A stretch of 36,435 bases of DNA, taken from assembly GCA_964582365.1 (NCBI GenBank), contig CAZOQV010000008.1, positions 1 through 36,435 on the forward strand, given 5' to 3'. Below are positions 9,367-18,372 of this stretch, in pieces. The stretch is from WARW01 sp964582365 (GTDB lineage: Bacteria; Patescibacteriota; Microgenomatia; UBA12405). The notes under the pieces were generated by a model. The model was not told the origin of the DNA and did no database searches. It was given only the letters and a program-made list of their open reading frames with translations. Made by a program: the position numbers and the translations under genes. The number at the start of each line of letters is the position of its first letter. Positions within the stretch are counted from its first letter, which is position 1.

Positions 9367-9952
9367 TTTTTATTTAATAATTTTGGCTGAAATTTCCTTT
9401 TTATTTTTCATTTTAATAATTATTCCAACCGTATTTTTAAAAGAAAAACCAGGTATTCATCAAACGTCTTTTGAAAATATTTTACCATTAGATATCAACC
9501 ACTCTTATGTCCAATCATTTATTTCTGATAAGAATAATTTAAGTTCTGTTTCAGTTTTATTAAAAAATCCCAGTCTAGAAAGTCGAGATATCGTTTATAT
9601 TGAAGTTCAAAATAAAAACAAAGAAACTTTACAATCATTAAGTATTTCTGGTCAAGGTGTTGAAGATCCAGGTTGGTTAAATTTTAAATTTCCACCAATA
9701 AATTCAAAAATAGGGGATATTTTTTATCTAAAAATATCTAGTGATGCTCAAAAAGACAATCTTCTTTATATTTATGGCGACAAAAACACTAAAAATATTA
9801 ATTTTAAAACCACGTTTACTGCCAGTAATATTAAAGAATCACTATTAGACACTCTCAATCAACAAATAAATAATTTTCAGTCAAGAAATATTTTTCAAGC
9901 AGCAACTTATCTATTATTGCTTCTTTTAATCAATATTTTTCTCTTCATTTAA
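9350..9952 (+). CDS. Two-helix membrane protein with external beta-rich domain
   Basis: I do not recognise a named family. The ATG at 9350 (MPKKNNFYL) gives 200 residues and a 17-base overlap with the preceding gene; an earlier TTG at 9326 would only add nonhydrophobic residues. Layout: an N-terminal helix (about 5-30), an external domain of roughly 140 residues with alternating strands (SVSVLLKNP, IVYIEVQN, PGWLNFKFPPI, DIFYLKISS), and a C-terminal helix. The ..GWLNFKFPPI...G..FYLKISS pattern recalls the lectin-like beta-sandwich domains often attached to GT-C enzymes in such genomes. Lying between two GT-C genes, it may be a separate external domain serving one of them. Function is inference only. 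Confidence 0.75.
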   Translation: MPKKNNFYLIILAEISFLFFILIIIPTVFLKEKPGIHQTSFENILPLDINHSYVQSFISDKNNLSSVSVLLKNPSLESRDIVYIEVQNKNKETLQSLSISGQGVEDPGWLNFKFPPINSKIGDIFYLKISSDAQKDNLLYIYGDKNTKNINFKTTFTASNIKESLLDTLNQQINNFQSRNIFQAATYLLLLLLINIFLFI

Positions 9953-9974
9953 GTTAAAATAAACATACCTTTAA

Positions 9975-11669
9975 ATGAAAATTAAATTAATTATTTTATG
10001 TATAGTTGTTGTATTTTCTGGAATAATTAGATTCCTTTATTTAGACAGAATACCTGTTGGTATTAATGATGATGAACTTCACTTTGTTTTAAATGCTAAA
10101 TCGATTTTTTATAGGTTTTCCAATATAGAAGGAAACACCAATCCTTTTGATCTTGGAGAAATATCCAGCCTGATTTTTTCCCCAATAATAGGATTTCTTT
10201 CAACTAATCTTTTTACTGCTCGTCTACCTTATGTAATTATTGGCTGTCTCACTATAGTTTTAATTTATTTAATAACATTAAAATTAACCAAAAACTTTTC
10301 CTTAGCCATAATTTCTACTCTTATTGCCAGTGTTAATCCCTGGAGCATTTATGTCAGTCGCACTTCGTTTGATGCTCCAATTGCCATTTTCTTTTTTCTT
10401 CTAACTTTCTATCTCTTAACGTTTAAAAAACCAAAATATATTTATTTATCAATAATCACAGCTTTTTTAGCTTTTAATTCATATATTGGAACCAAAATAT
10501 TACTTTTACCTTTTATTATTATCAGTTCTTATTTTTTATGGAAATTTAATAAAAAAAACGGGAAACAATATTTGATAGTTGTTTTAGCCTCGTTGATAAT
10601 CACTTTGAATTTTATTTTTACACTATCAAGCCAACCAATCGGAAACAGAATCAGTGAGTTAGAAACTCCATACTCCCAAAAAATTATTGATCAAGTGAAT
10701 TTAGAAAGAAGGCAATCTATTCAGTCAGAACCTTTCAAAAAAATATTAACCAATAAATACACCGTTTATTTTAGAAATTTTACTCAAAAATACCTATATA
10801 ATTTTTCTACCGATATTCTTTTTTTAGAAGGCGACCACACTGCTACTGGTTCCCTTTGGAAACACGGTTATTTTTACTATATAGATGCTATTTTAATTTT
10901 ATTAGGAATTATATTTTTATATATTAATCATCAAAAGTTTTTAATTTTAATTTGTTCCTTTATTCTTATTTCGCCCATTCCAGAGGCAATTCGTTCAGAT
11001 TCTATTCCAGCTTATGTTTTTCACTCTTCTTTTCAATATCCGTATTTATTTATTTTAATTGCCGCCGGTTTTCTTTTATTTTGGCAAATTTTTTCAAATA
11101 AATATCTTCGATTTTTATTAGTTTTTATTTATTTGTTAAGTTTTATCAATTTTATTGATATTTATTTTTTAAAGTCACCTATGTATCAGCCAGAATCTTT
11201 TGCTTTTAGTCATCGAATTATTTCAAATTATATAAAACTAGAAAGCACCAAAAACAGAGAAGTTTATGTTTTAACCAGAGAGCCAGAAGTTTTATTTAGA
11301 TCTTATTTATTTTTTTCCAATTCTTATCAAAGAAACAATTTTAGTTTAATTAAAAACGTTTACTCACAATCAAAAGAAAATATGTCTCTAAATAATATTC
11401 ATTTTATCAGTCATAATAAGTACCTTCCTTCAAGGGAAAATTATACTTTGATTTTTGATACCGACAATTTTGATTATGGTCAAAAAGGACAAAAATATTT
11501 TATTAGTCGTTTATCAGATGCCGGCAAAATATATTCAATATACAGAGGATTAACATGTCAAAATATTAATTTACAAACATATCCAAATAATATAAAAATT
11601 AAAGATCTTAACGTTGAAAAGTTAAATGAAAAAGATTTTTGTGAAAGATATATAACATCTGAATTATGA
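9975..11669 (+). CDS. GT39-like (ArnT/PMT-type) membrane glycosyltransferase
   Basis: 564 residues with about eleven hydrophobic segments. The first loop reads FLYLDRIPVGINDDELHF with the catalytic pair D33-E34. TARLPYVIIGCLT, VNPWSIYVSRTSFDAP and AFNSYIGTKILLLP are the conserved family blocks. It is the most divergent of the group: the usual GYNAYS after the acidic pair is FVLNAKS, and the loop before GFLSTNLF lacks the GDY.P motif of the others. The C-terminal external part is long and basic and contains a lone Cys pair (LTCQNI, DFCERY). A TAAAAT hexamer (9955-9960) in the 22-base gap before the ATG could be a weak internal promoter. Donor probably a polyprenyl-phosphate sugar. Confidence 0.87.
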   Translation: MKIKLIILCIVVVFSGIIRFLYLDRIPVGINDDELHFVLNAKSIFYRFSNIEGNTNPFDLGEISSLIFSPIIGFLSTNLFTARLPYVIIGCLTIVLIYLITLKLTKNFSLAIISTLIASVNPWSIYVSRTSFDAPIAIFFFLLTFYLLTFKKPKYIYLSIITAFLAFNSYIGTKILLLPFIIISSYFLWKFNKKNGKQYLIVVLASLIITLNFIFTLSSQPIGNRISELETPYSQKIIDQVNLERRQSIQSEPFKKILTNKYTVYFRNFTQKYLYNFSTDILFLEGDHTATGSLWKHGYFYYIDAILILLGIIFLYINHQKFLILICSFILISPIPEAIRSDSIPAYVFHSSFQYPYLFILIAAGFLLFWQIFSNKYLRFLLVFIYLLSFINFIDIYFLKSPMYQPESFAFSHRIISNYIKLESTKNREVYVLTREPEVLFRSYLFFSNSYQRNNFSLIKNVYSQSKENMSLNNIHFISHNKYLPSRENYTLIFDTDNFDYGQKGQKYFISRLSDAGKIYSIYRGLTCQNINLQTYPNNIKIKDLNVEKLNEKDFCERYITSEL

Positions 11670-13366
11670 AATTAAAATATAAAATAACCCTATTATTACT
11701 TCTAATTTTTTCTTTTACACTTTATCTATATAAAAACACCATTGTTCCTCCATCTTTATATTCTGATGAGGCTGATATCAGTTATCAAGCTTTCATTTTT
11801 AATAAATATCACACCGATTATTACGGCAACAAATTTCCAATTCATTTTCATTCTTATTCTGATTGGCAACCGTCTCTTTTTATCTACACTGTGGCTTTAA
11901 CTCAAAAATTTGTCGGACATACCGATTCTTCGATCAGAATTCCTGCTGCTATTTTTGGAGCTTTAACAGTTTTAATTTTTTGTTTAATTATTAAACTTTT
12001 GTTAAATAGTGAAATTTGGTCAATTATTGGTGGATTTTTACTATCAATTTCTCCTTGGATTTTCATTTTTAGTCGGTCTGGCTTTGCCGCCACTAATATG
12101 CTTTTTTTGACTCTTTTAGGTATTTATTTTTGGATTAAATTTATTAAAAATAATCAAGCCAAACATCTTTTTCTTTCCTTTCTTTCTTTTGCCATATTAA
12201 CATATTCCTATAGTACGGCTAAATTACATTTAGTTTTTATTTTTTTGGCTATCTTTATAATCTGGTTTAAAGATATTATTAAAATTCCTCTAAAAACTAA
12301 ACTAATCGCCATTTTTTTAGTCGTTATAATTTGTTTACCTATAGTTTCTGACACTCTTAAAGGCCGTTCCGGATATCGTTTTAATTACATTAATATTTTC
12401 AGCGAACCTACCCTTAGCAAAAAGATTGATTATTTACGGCAAGAAGATTCGGTTATGGCTTATGGTCAACAAATTGGGCTTAAACCACTTTTCATCTCTA
12501 AAGTTTTTTACAATAAACCGGCTCAATGGTTGGAAATGTTCACTAAAAATTATTTTTCTTCGTTTTCTACTGATTTTTTATTTTTAACCGGTGATGGTAA
12601 TTTAAGGCAGGGGATTCAAACAGTCGGAAATTTACTTTTTCCTGATTTCTTTTTAATTATCATTGGTATTTCGATTGTTTTTTTGAAGAAATCATTAAAT
12701 AAAAAATTTTATTTATTCTTTTTAATTAGTTTAGTTTTGGTTCCAATTCCTTTTGCTTTAACTCGCGATTCGGCTTTCCCTCACTCCACTAGACTTATTT
12801 TAATGTTACCTTTTTTAATCTTTTTTTCTCTTCTTGGTCTTAAAAAAGTCTTTGAAATTAGTAAATCTAAAATTTTAATCGGCTTTATTTTATTTTTATA
12901 TATTATTTGTTTTAGTCGATTTCTTCATCAATATTATTATCATTACCCAAATATTTCTGCCCGTGATTGGCATTATGGTCTAAAAGAAGCTGTTATTAAA
13001 GCCATTGATAAAAATTACCAAAAAACTTATTTTATTGATTCTTATGAACCATTTACTCCGTTCTTTCTAAATTATTCCGAATATCCCTCCGCCACTTCTT
13101 TGATTTGGGATAATAATCAATTCTTTACCGGCCGACAAATCGAAAATAAATATTATCTTGGCCATATTGAGTGGTCTATTATGCTTAATAATCTTCCAAC
13201 CGATACTCTTTATGTTGTTCCAGAAAGAGAAATAATTAAAATTAAAAACAGTATAGAAGAATATAATAAAAGTCATCAAACAAAAATTAATTTTAACCAG
13301 ATTGATCAAGTCGAGAAAAAATATACAGAACAAGAGATAATTTACCTAATTACTCTCGACCAATGA
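11666..13366 (+). CDS. GT39-like (ArnT/PMT-type) membrane glycosyltransferase
   Basis: 566 residues, about eleven hydrophobic segments. Conserved blocks: TIVPPSLYSDEADISYQAF with D34-E35 as the catalytic pair, SDWQPSLFIYTVAL, SSIRIPAAIFGALT, ISPWIFIFSRSGFAA, and LTYSYSTAKLHLVF. RDSAFPHSTRLILMLPFLIFF near residue 370 matches the late cytoplasmic-to-membrane block of the family. The external tail begins with ARDWHYGLKEAVIKAI, the same W.YG.K pattern as its neighbours. Its start overlaps the preceding GT39-like stop as ATGA and its own stop overlaps the next start, so it is translated as part of a coupled chain. Sugar and acceptor unknown. Confidence 0.9.
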   Translation: MKLKYKITLLLLLIFSFTLYLYKNTIVPPSLYSDEADISYQAFIFNKYHTDYYGNKFPIHFHSYSDWQPSLFIYTVALTQKFVGHTDSSIRIPAAIFGALTVLIFCLIIKLLLNSEIWSIIGGFLLSISPWIFIFSRSGFAATNMLFLTLLGIYFWIKFIKNNQAKHLFLSFLSFAILTYSYSTAKLHLVFIFLAIFIIWFKDIIKIPLKTKLIAIFLVVIICLPIVSDTLKGRSGYRFNYINIFSEPTLSKKIDYLRQEDSVMAYGQQIGLKPLFISKVFYNKPAQWLEMFTKNYFSSFSTDFLFLTGDGNLRQGIQTVGNLLFPDFFLIIIGISIVFLKKSLNKKFYLFFLISLVLVPIPFALTRDSAFPHSTRLILMLPFLIFFSLLGLKKVFEISKSKILIGFILFLYIICFSRFLHQYYYHYPNISARDWHYGLKEAVIKAIDKNYQKTYFIDSYEPFTPFFLNYSEYPSATSLIWDNNQFFTGRQIENKYYLGHIEWSIMLNNLPTDTLYVVPEREIIKIKNSIEEYNKSHQTKINFNQIDQVEKKYTEQEIIYLITLDQ

Positions 13367-15093
13367 AATTTAAACAAAATAGTATTCTTCTAATTTTGCT
13401 TTTTTTGATTTCTATTTTTACTTTTTATCGTCTTTGTCGACCAGGTTATTTTTCCATGATGGACGATATGCATGTTTTTCGTCTTCAGCAATTTGATCAG
13501 TGCCTAAAAGATGGTCAAATTCCTTGTCGTTTTATTCAAGACGGGGGAATGGGTTATGGCTATCCTCTTTTTAATTATTATTCACCTTTGGCTTATTCCA
13601 TCGCTGAAGTTTTTCATTTTACTGGTTTTAGTTTTATCACCAGTCTAAAAATTACTTTTGCCTTATGTCATCTAATTGGAGTTTTTGGCATGTTCTTTTT
13701 TGCTAGTCTTTTTTGGGGAAAATTAGGTGCTTTTATCTCTGCTGTTGTTTTTCTTCTTGCTCCATATCAAGCCACCGACAGTTGGGTTCGTGGTGCTATT
13801 GCCGAATCATTAGCCATAAATATTATTCCTTGGGTTTTTTATTTTCTAACCAAATGTATAAACTCTCAAAAAAATAAAAATTGGAAATTGGAAATTGAAA
13901 ATTTGGGTTTAATTATCTGTCTAACCGCTCTCCTCTTAAGTCATAATCTAACCAGTTTTGCTATTGCTCCAGTTTTAATTATTTATTCTCTTTTTTTATT
14001 ATTTAAAAACAAAAACTTAAATTTCAAAGCGATTTTGAAACTAAGCATCCCAGTTTTCTTTTCTCTAGGTCTTTCCTCCTTTTTTATTTTACCGGCACTT
14101 TTAGAAAAAAATCTCGTCACTGTCGACACTATGACTCAAGGCTATTTTCAATATATCATTCATTTTGCCACTTTATCTCAACTCTTTATTTCCCGTTTTT
14201 GGGGTTTTGGCGCCTCTCTTTGGGGCCCAATCGACGACATGGCTTTTTCCATCGGTCTAATTCAATGGTTATTACCATTAATTGTCGTGATTTTTTTATT
14301 TTTCAAAAAAATAATTAAAAAGAAAGTCCTCCTTGTCAAGGGAGGATGTCCCACAGTTGCGGAACAGGTGGGTTTAATCTTTTTGTTTTCTCTCGCCTCC
14401 TTGTTCTTTATTTTTCTAACCCACAACAAATCAACTTTTATTTGGAAAGCACTACCATTTATGGCTTTTTATCAATTTCCTTGGCGCTTTTTATCTATCG
14501 CTATTTTTACTTTATCCTTCACAACTGGTTCCATTATTTTATTAATAAACAAGAGAAAACTTCAAATTTTAGCTGTCATCATTATTTCTATTACCACCAT
14601 TCTTTTAAATTTTTCTTACTTTAAAGAAGACATTTGGTATTCAAATTTAACCGATAATCAGGAATTATCTTCGGAGAGAGTTTTAGCCCAAAGCGGTGCT
14701 GGTCTTAAAGATTATTGGCCAAAATACAGCCAAAATTTTCCAACTTCTTTTGCTCCAAATTTACCAACAGTCACTCAAGGTGAAGTCGATTTTATTAAAT
14801 ATTATAAAAAAAGTAATTATTCAGAAGCTTATTTTTCTGTCTCTACTTCTAACGCAACAATAAAATTACCTATAGTTTACTTTCCTAATTGGGAGTTATA
14901 TCTTGATAATCAAAAAATAGATTATCAAATTGATCCAGATTTAGGCTTAATTCAATTTGAAGTCGATCAAGGTTCGCATCATTATGAATTATTTTTTAAA
15001 AATACCAAAATTCGTCTTGTTGCTAATTTAATTAGTCTAATTAGTCTTTCTTTAGTTATAGTTTTGGGAATTAAATCTAAATTTAAAAAATGA
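13363..15093 (+). CDS. PTPS-related polytopic membrane protein (GT-C-like)
   Basis: 576 residues with about eleven hydrophobic segments. The first loop carries GYFSMMDDMHVFRLQQFD (D34, D35) and GYGYPLFNYYSPLAY (64-78), which match the membrane-protein family that Pfam calls 6-pyruvoyl-tetrahydropterin synthase-related; despite that name these look like GT-C glycosyltransferases. DSWVRGAIAESLAIN and LSHNLTSF are further family blocks. The end has a soluble FPNWELYLDN domain resembling the YfhO tail. Two loops contain repeat-derived insertions: NWKLEIEN from a 7-base repeat (13881-13901) and LLVKGGCPTVAEQV from a GC-rich palindrome (14327-14372). Both keep the frame. ATGA overlaps join it to both neighbours. 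Confidence 0.82.
   Translation: MKFKQNSILLILLFLISIFTFYRLCRPGYFSMMDDMHVFRLQQFDQCLKDGQIPCRFIQDGGMGYGYPLFNYYSPLAYSIAEVFHFTGFSFITSLKITFALCHLIGVFGMFFFASLFWGKLGAFISAVVFLLAPYQATDSWVRGAIAESLAINIIPWVFYFLTKCINSQKNKNWKLEIENLGLIICLTALLLSHNLTSFAIAPVLIIYSLFLLFKNKNLNFKAILKLSIPVFFSLGLSSFFILPALLEKNLVTVDTMTQGYFQYIIHFATLSQLFISRFWGFGASLWGPIDDMAFSIGLIQWLLPLIVVIFLFFKKIIKKKVLLVKGGCPTVAEQVGLIFLFSLASLFFIFLTHNKSTFIWKALPFMAFYQFPWRFLSIAIFTLSFTTGSIILLINKRKLQILAVIIISITTILLNFSYFKEDIWYSNLTDNQELSSERVLAQSGAGLKDYWPKYSQNFPTSFAPNLPTVTQGEVDFIKYYKKSNYSEAYFSVSTSNATIKLPIVYFPNWELYLDNQKIDYQIDPDLGLIQFEVDQGSHHYELFFKNTKIRLVANLISLISLSLVIVLGIKSKFKK
13881..13901 (+). repeat. Heptanucleotide array (TTGGAAA)3 inside a gene
   Basis: Three 7-base units, TTGGAAA, TTGGAAA, TTGAAAA, total 21 bases, so the frame is kept. 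They encode part of KNWKLEIENLG in a loop between two membrane segments of the PTPS-related protein. Related arrays lie at 20834, 21011 and 24016. Confidence 0.85.
14327..14372 (+). repeat. GC-rich two-hairpin palindromic element inserted in frame
   Basis: Two adjacent hairpins in otherwise AT-rich coding DNA. The first is TCCTCCTT / AAGGGAGGA (14327-14346; 8 pairs with one G-U, 4-base loop GTCA). The second is CCCAC / GTGGG (14350-14354 / 14368-14372) with an inner GTT / AAC pair around a GCGG loop. Read in the gene frame it gives LLVKGGCPTVAEQVG between a lysine-rich stretch and the next membrane helix. The form resembles the dispersed REP-like or Rickettsia-type palindromic elements known to sit inside genes. 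It is not followed by a T-run and lies mid-gene, so it is not a terminator. Confidence 0.75.
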
Positions 15094-16745
15094 AACACAA
15101 ATTTTTATTCATTTTTATTATTTTAATTGCTTTCTTTCTCAGGTTTTACCAACTTGATAAATTTCCGGTCTCTCTCAATTGGGACGAAATTAGCCACGGC
15201 TACAATGCCTACAGTTTAATTAAAACCGGAAAAGACCAATGGTTAACTTCATGGCCTATTTTTAATTTTAGAGCCTATGGTGATTATCCTACCACCCTCA
15301 ACATGTATCTTTCTATCCCTTTTATTTATTTGTTCGGCTTAAATGAGTGGTCTGTCAGAATTATTTCTGCTTTGTGTGGTTTTGGTTTAGTAATTGTTTC
15401 TTATTTTTTAGGCCAAGAAATTTTTAAAAATAAGAAAAAATCACTCTTATTAATGTTATTAGTCGCTATTTCGCCTTGGGCATTTTTCCCATCTAGAGGT
15501 GTTTTTCAATCAATTGTGTCTCAATTCTTTTTTTGTCTCGGTCTCTTATTTTTAATAAAAGCTGTTAAAAAAATAAGATTTCTACCATTTGGAATTTTCT
15601 TTTTTTCCATTTCCACCTACGCCTATCACAACACTAAAATTGCTGTTCCAATTTTAATTGTAATATATTTTTGTCTTTTCTTTAAAGATTTAATAAAAAC
15701 CAATTTTTCTAAACATAAAAAAGTTTTTATCACTAGTCTTTTAATTTTTTCGGTATTAATAATTCCTCAAGTTATTAACACTTTTAATAAAGAGGCTCAA
15801 GCCCGCAGTCGCTGGGTTTTTGCCATTAATCCGGCAACTATTAATAAAATCGAAGTTAGCCGTAACAACTATCTTGGCAGTCCATTTATTGCCAAATTAA
15901 AATACAATCGGGTTACTGTTTTTTGTCAAATTGTTGTCAAAAATTATTTTGGATTTTTAAATCCCAAAACACTTTTTTTCAACAGTACTCAAAACTTTCA
16001 ATTCAATATTCCCAACACCGGCATTCTTTATTCTATCTGTCTACCTTTTTATTACATCGGTTTAATAATCTTATTCATAAATCTTTTTAAAAAAAATAAA
16101 ATCTCTCTTTTTCTTATCTCCTGGTTCCTTATTGGTCTAGTCCCGGCTGTTATCACTATTGGCGATTTTCCTGTTCTTCGATCTATGACTATCTTGCCAT
16201 TGCCTCAATTATTTATTGTCTTTGGTCTTTCAAAAACTTTCGATTTTATTAAAAATAAAAATCTTAAAAAGATATTTATTATCCTATTTTTAGGTATCTT
16301 GTTTATTCAATCATTTAAATATTTTAAAAATTATTTCACTGATTACACCACCAATTATTCCAGTTCTTGGCAATATGGTTATAAAGAAGTTGTTAACTAT
16401 ATTAAAGAAAATTATTCTGATTATGACCAAATAATTTTTACCAAAAAATACGGTGAAGCTCACGAATTTGTTCTTTTTTATTGGCCTTGGAACCCTAAAT
16501 ATTATCAAGATGATCCTAATTTAAATTGGGATTTTCATGATGATTGGTATTGGGTTAATGCTTTTGATAAATTCCAATTTATTAACGATTGGGAAATTAA
16601 ACAACAAACTCAAAGCCTAAATCAAAAGACCCTTTTAATCACTTCACCTGGCAACTATAATGAAAACAGTACTTTAGTCAAAACCGTTTATTTTTTAAAT
16701 CAACAACCGGCTTTTGACATTTTAACGATTGATGATCAAACATAA
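15090..16745 (+). CDS. GT39-like (ArnT/PMT-type) membrane glycosyltransferase
   Basis: 551 residues, about eleven hydrophobic segments. FLRFYQLDKFPVSLNWDEISHGYNAYS holds the catalytic pair D32-E33. AYGDYPTTLNMYLSIP, SVRIISALCG, ISPWAFFPSRGVFQS and TYAYHNTKIAVPIL are the usual blocks. The external tail begins SSWQYGYKEVVNYIKENYSDYDQIIF and then becomes very rich in Trp, Tyr and Asp (YWPWNPKYYQDD, DFHDDWYWVNAF), which would suit carbohydrate binding by aromatic stacking. It is coupled by ATGA to the PTPS-related gene before it and overlaps the following paralogue by 14 bases. Sugar and acceptor unknown. Confidence 0.9.
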   Translation: MKHKFLFIFIILIAFFLRFYQLDKFPVSLNWDEISHGYNAYSLIKTGKDQWLTSWPIFNFRAYGDYPTTLNMYLSIPFIYLFGLNEWSVRIISALCGFGLVIVSYFLGQEIFKNKKKSLLLMLLVAISPWAFFPSRGVFQSIVSQFFFCLGLLFLIKAVKKIRFLPFGIFFFSISTYAYHNTKIAVPILIVIYFCLFFKDLIKTNFSKHKKVFITSLLIFSVLIIPQVINTFNKEAQARSRWVFAINPATINKIEVSRNNYLGSPFIAKLKYNRVTVFCQIVVKNYFGFLNPKTLFFNSTQNFQFNIPNTGILYSICLPFYYIGLIILFINLFKKNKISLFLISWFLIGLVPAVITIGDFPVLRSMTILPLPQLFIVFGLSKTFDFIKNKNLKKIFIILFLGILFIQSFKYFKNYFTDYTTNYSSSWQYGYKEVVNYIKENYSDYDQIIFTKKYGEAHEFVLFYWPWNPKYYQDDPNLNWDFHDDWYWVNAFDKFQFINDWEIKQQTQSLNQKTLLITSPGNYNENSTLVKTVYFLNQQPAFDILTIDDQT

Positions 16746-18372
16746 CAAAATCTTTTTAATAATTATTTTTCTGATTTCTCTTTTTCTTCGTTTTTACAAA
16801 GTCGGAGAATATCCATCTCTTCTTTGGGACGAAGCTGCCATTGGTTACAATGCTTATTCCATTATTGAAACTGGTAAAGACGAATATGATCAAACTTTAC
16901 CAATTATCTTTAAATCATTTGGTGATTACAAACCTGGTTTTTATATTTATCTAGCCATTCCTTTCATTAAACTTTTAGGCTTAACCACCACTGCTACTCG
17001 TTTACCCTCTGTCATTCTTGGTTCTCTGTTGCCAATTCTCCTATATTTTTTAATTAAAGAAATCAATCCAAAAGCTCACAAAACTGCTGTTTTTGCCGCT
17101 ATTATTACTGTTTTTAATCCCTATTCTATCCATTTTTCTCGCGGTGCCTGGGAAACCAATGTTTTAACTTTTGAATTAGTTTTGGCTTCACTTTTCTTTT
17201 TTAAATATATTAATCAAAAGAAGAATAAGTTTTTATTATTATCTTCAATCGTTTTTGGGCTGTCTCTTTTTACCTATCAAGCCGGAAAAATGATTAGTCT
17301 TTTTTTGATTATCATTTTATTTTTAACTAATTTAAAAATAGTTAACAAACAAAATATTAAATCTCTTTTTCTTAATTTTGTTTTACCTTTAATAATTTTT
17401 TGTCTCCCCGTTCTTCATGGTTTACTTTTTTCTAGTGACAGTAATCGTCTTGGAGTCGTCAGCCTTTTTTCTTATCCAAGATCAACTGAAGAAACTAAAA
17501 CCATTATTAGTGAAAGTAATCAATTAGATTATGATGTTTTTCATAATCATATTTCTTTCTTTACACGCAATGTTTTACTTCGTTATTTTAATAATTTTTC
17601 ACCTAGATTTTTAGCTTTCGAAGGCGACTGGCAAAGTCCAAGACATTCAGCTCCCTACATTGGCGTCATTCTTTATCCTAGCTTAATTTTCCTATTAATA
17701 GGCATGTTTTTTGCTTTAAGCCGTTCAAAAGTCGACAAAATTAATGTTTTCTTTTTACTCTGGCTTCTCGTTGCTCCTATCCCTGCCGCTCTTACTCGTG
17801 ACACTGTATCTGCCGTCAGATCTATGTCTCTTTCCATTCCTTTAATTTATTTTGTTTCTATCGGAATTTATTTTATTACAGATAAATACAAAAATATTTT
17901 TTTAAATTTTTTAATTTTTGCTGCTTATTTAATTTCTTTCATCTATTATGGTGATCTTTATTTAAACCATATGATCAAAAAAAGTCCCGACGATTTTCTT
18001 TATGGATACAAACAATCAATGGAATATTTAATTAAAAATCAAGATAAATATAATCAAATATTCATGAGTGATTTTTACGGGCAAGCTTACATTTATTATC
18101 TTTTTTATTCCCAGTATCCACCAATCAAATATCAACAACAAGCCACCTTAATCGAAAATTCTTCCGGCGACACTGGCAGAATTGAACAAATAGACAATAT
18201 TAAATTTACCACTCCTGATTATAATTTTATAAAAAACCAATCTAACACGTTGGCCATTTTTAATTATAATGAAATTTATCGACAAGATATTGATAAGTCC
18301 ACCGATTTCAATAAATTTTTACCCTTAAGCCCTATCAATAATATTTCTACTTTCTATGTCTACCAAAATTAA
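16732..18372 (+). CDS. GT39-like (ArnT/PMT-type) membrane glycosyltransferase
   Basis: 546 residues from the ATG at 16732; a TTG codon directly before it (16729) is a less likely start. FLRFYKVGEYPSLLWDEAAIGYNAYS carries D33-E34. Then KSFGDYKPGFYIYLAIPFIKLLGL, ATRLPSVILGSL, FNPYSIHFSRGAWETN and LFTYQAGKMISL. The tail has FLYGYKQSMEYLIKNQDKYNQIF. It is strikingly close to the next gene through the first 150 residues: the pair share DEAA.GYNAYS, a KSFGDYKPG block and HFSRGAWE. They look like a tandem duplication. Overlaps are 14 bases at the front and 17 at the end. Donor probably a polyprenyl-phosphate sugar. Confidence 0.9.
   Translation: MIKHNKIFLIIIFLISLFLRFYKVGEYPSLLWDEAAIGYNAYSIIETGKDEYDQTLPIIFKSFGDYKPGFYIYLAIPFIKLLGLTTTATRLPSVILGSLLPILLYFLIKEINPKAHKTAVFAAIITVFNPYSIHFSRGAWETNVLTFELVLASLFFFKYINQKKNKFLLLSSIVFGLSLFTYQAGKMISLFLIIILFLTNLKIVNKQNIKSLFLNFVLPLIIFCLPVLHGLLFSSDSNRLGVVSLFSYPRSTEETKTIISESNQLDYDVFHNHISFFTRNVLLRYFNNFSPRFLAFEGDWQSPRHSAPYIGVILYPSLIFLLIGMFFALSRSKVDKINVFFLLWLLVAPIPAALTRDTVSAVRSMSLSIPLIYFVSIGIYFITDKYKNIFLNFLIFAAYLISFIYYGDLYLNHMIKKSPDDFLYGYKQSMEYLIKNQDKYNQIFMSDFYGQAYIYYLFYSQYPPIKYQQQATLIENSSGDTGRIEQIDNIKFTTPDYNFIKNQSNTLAIFNYNEIYRQDIDKSTDFNKFLPLSPINNISTFYVYQN

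Noticed and set aside
14327..14372. GC-rich hairpins as an intrinsic terminator
   Set aside because: They lie in the middle of an open gene whose family features continue on both sides, and no T-run follows.
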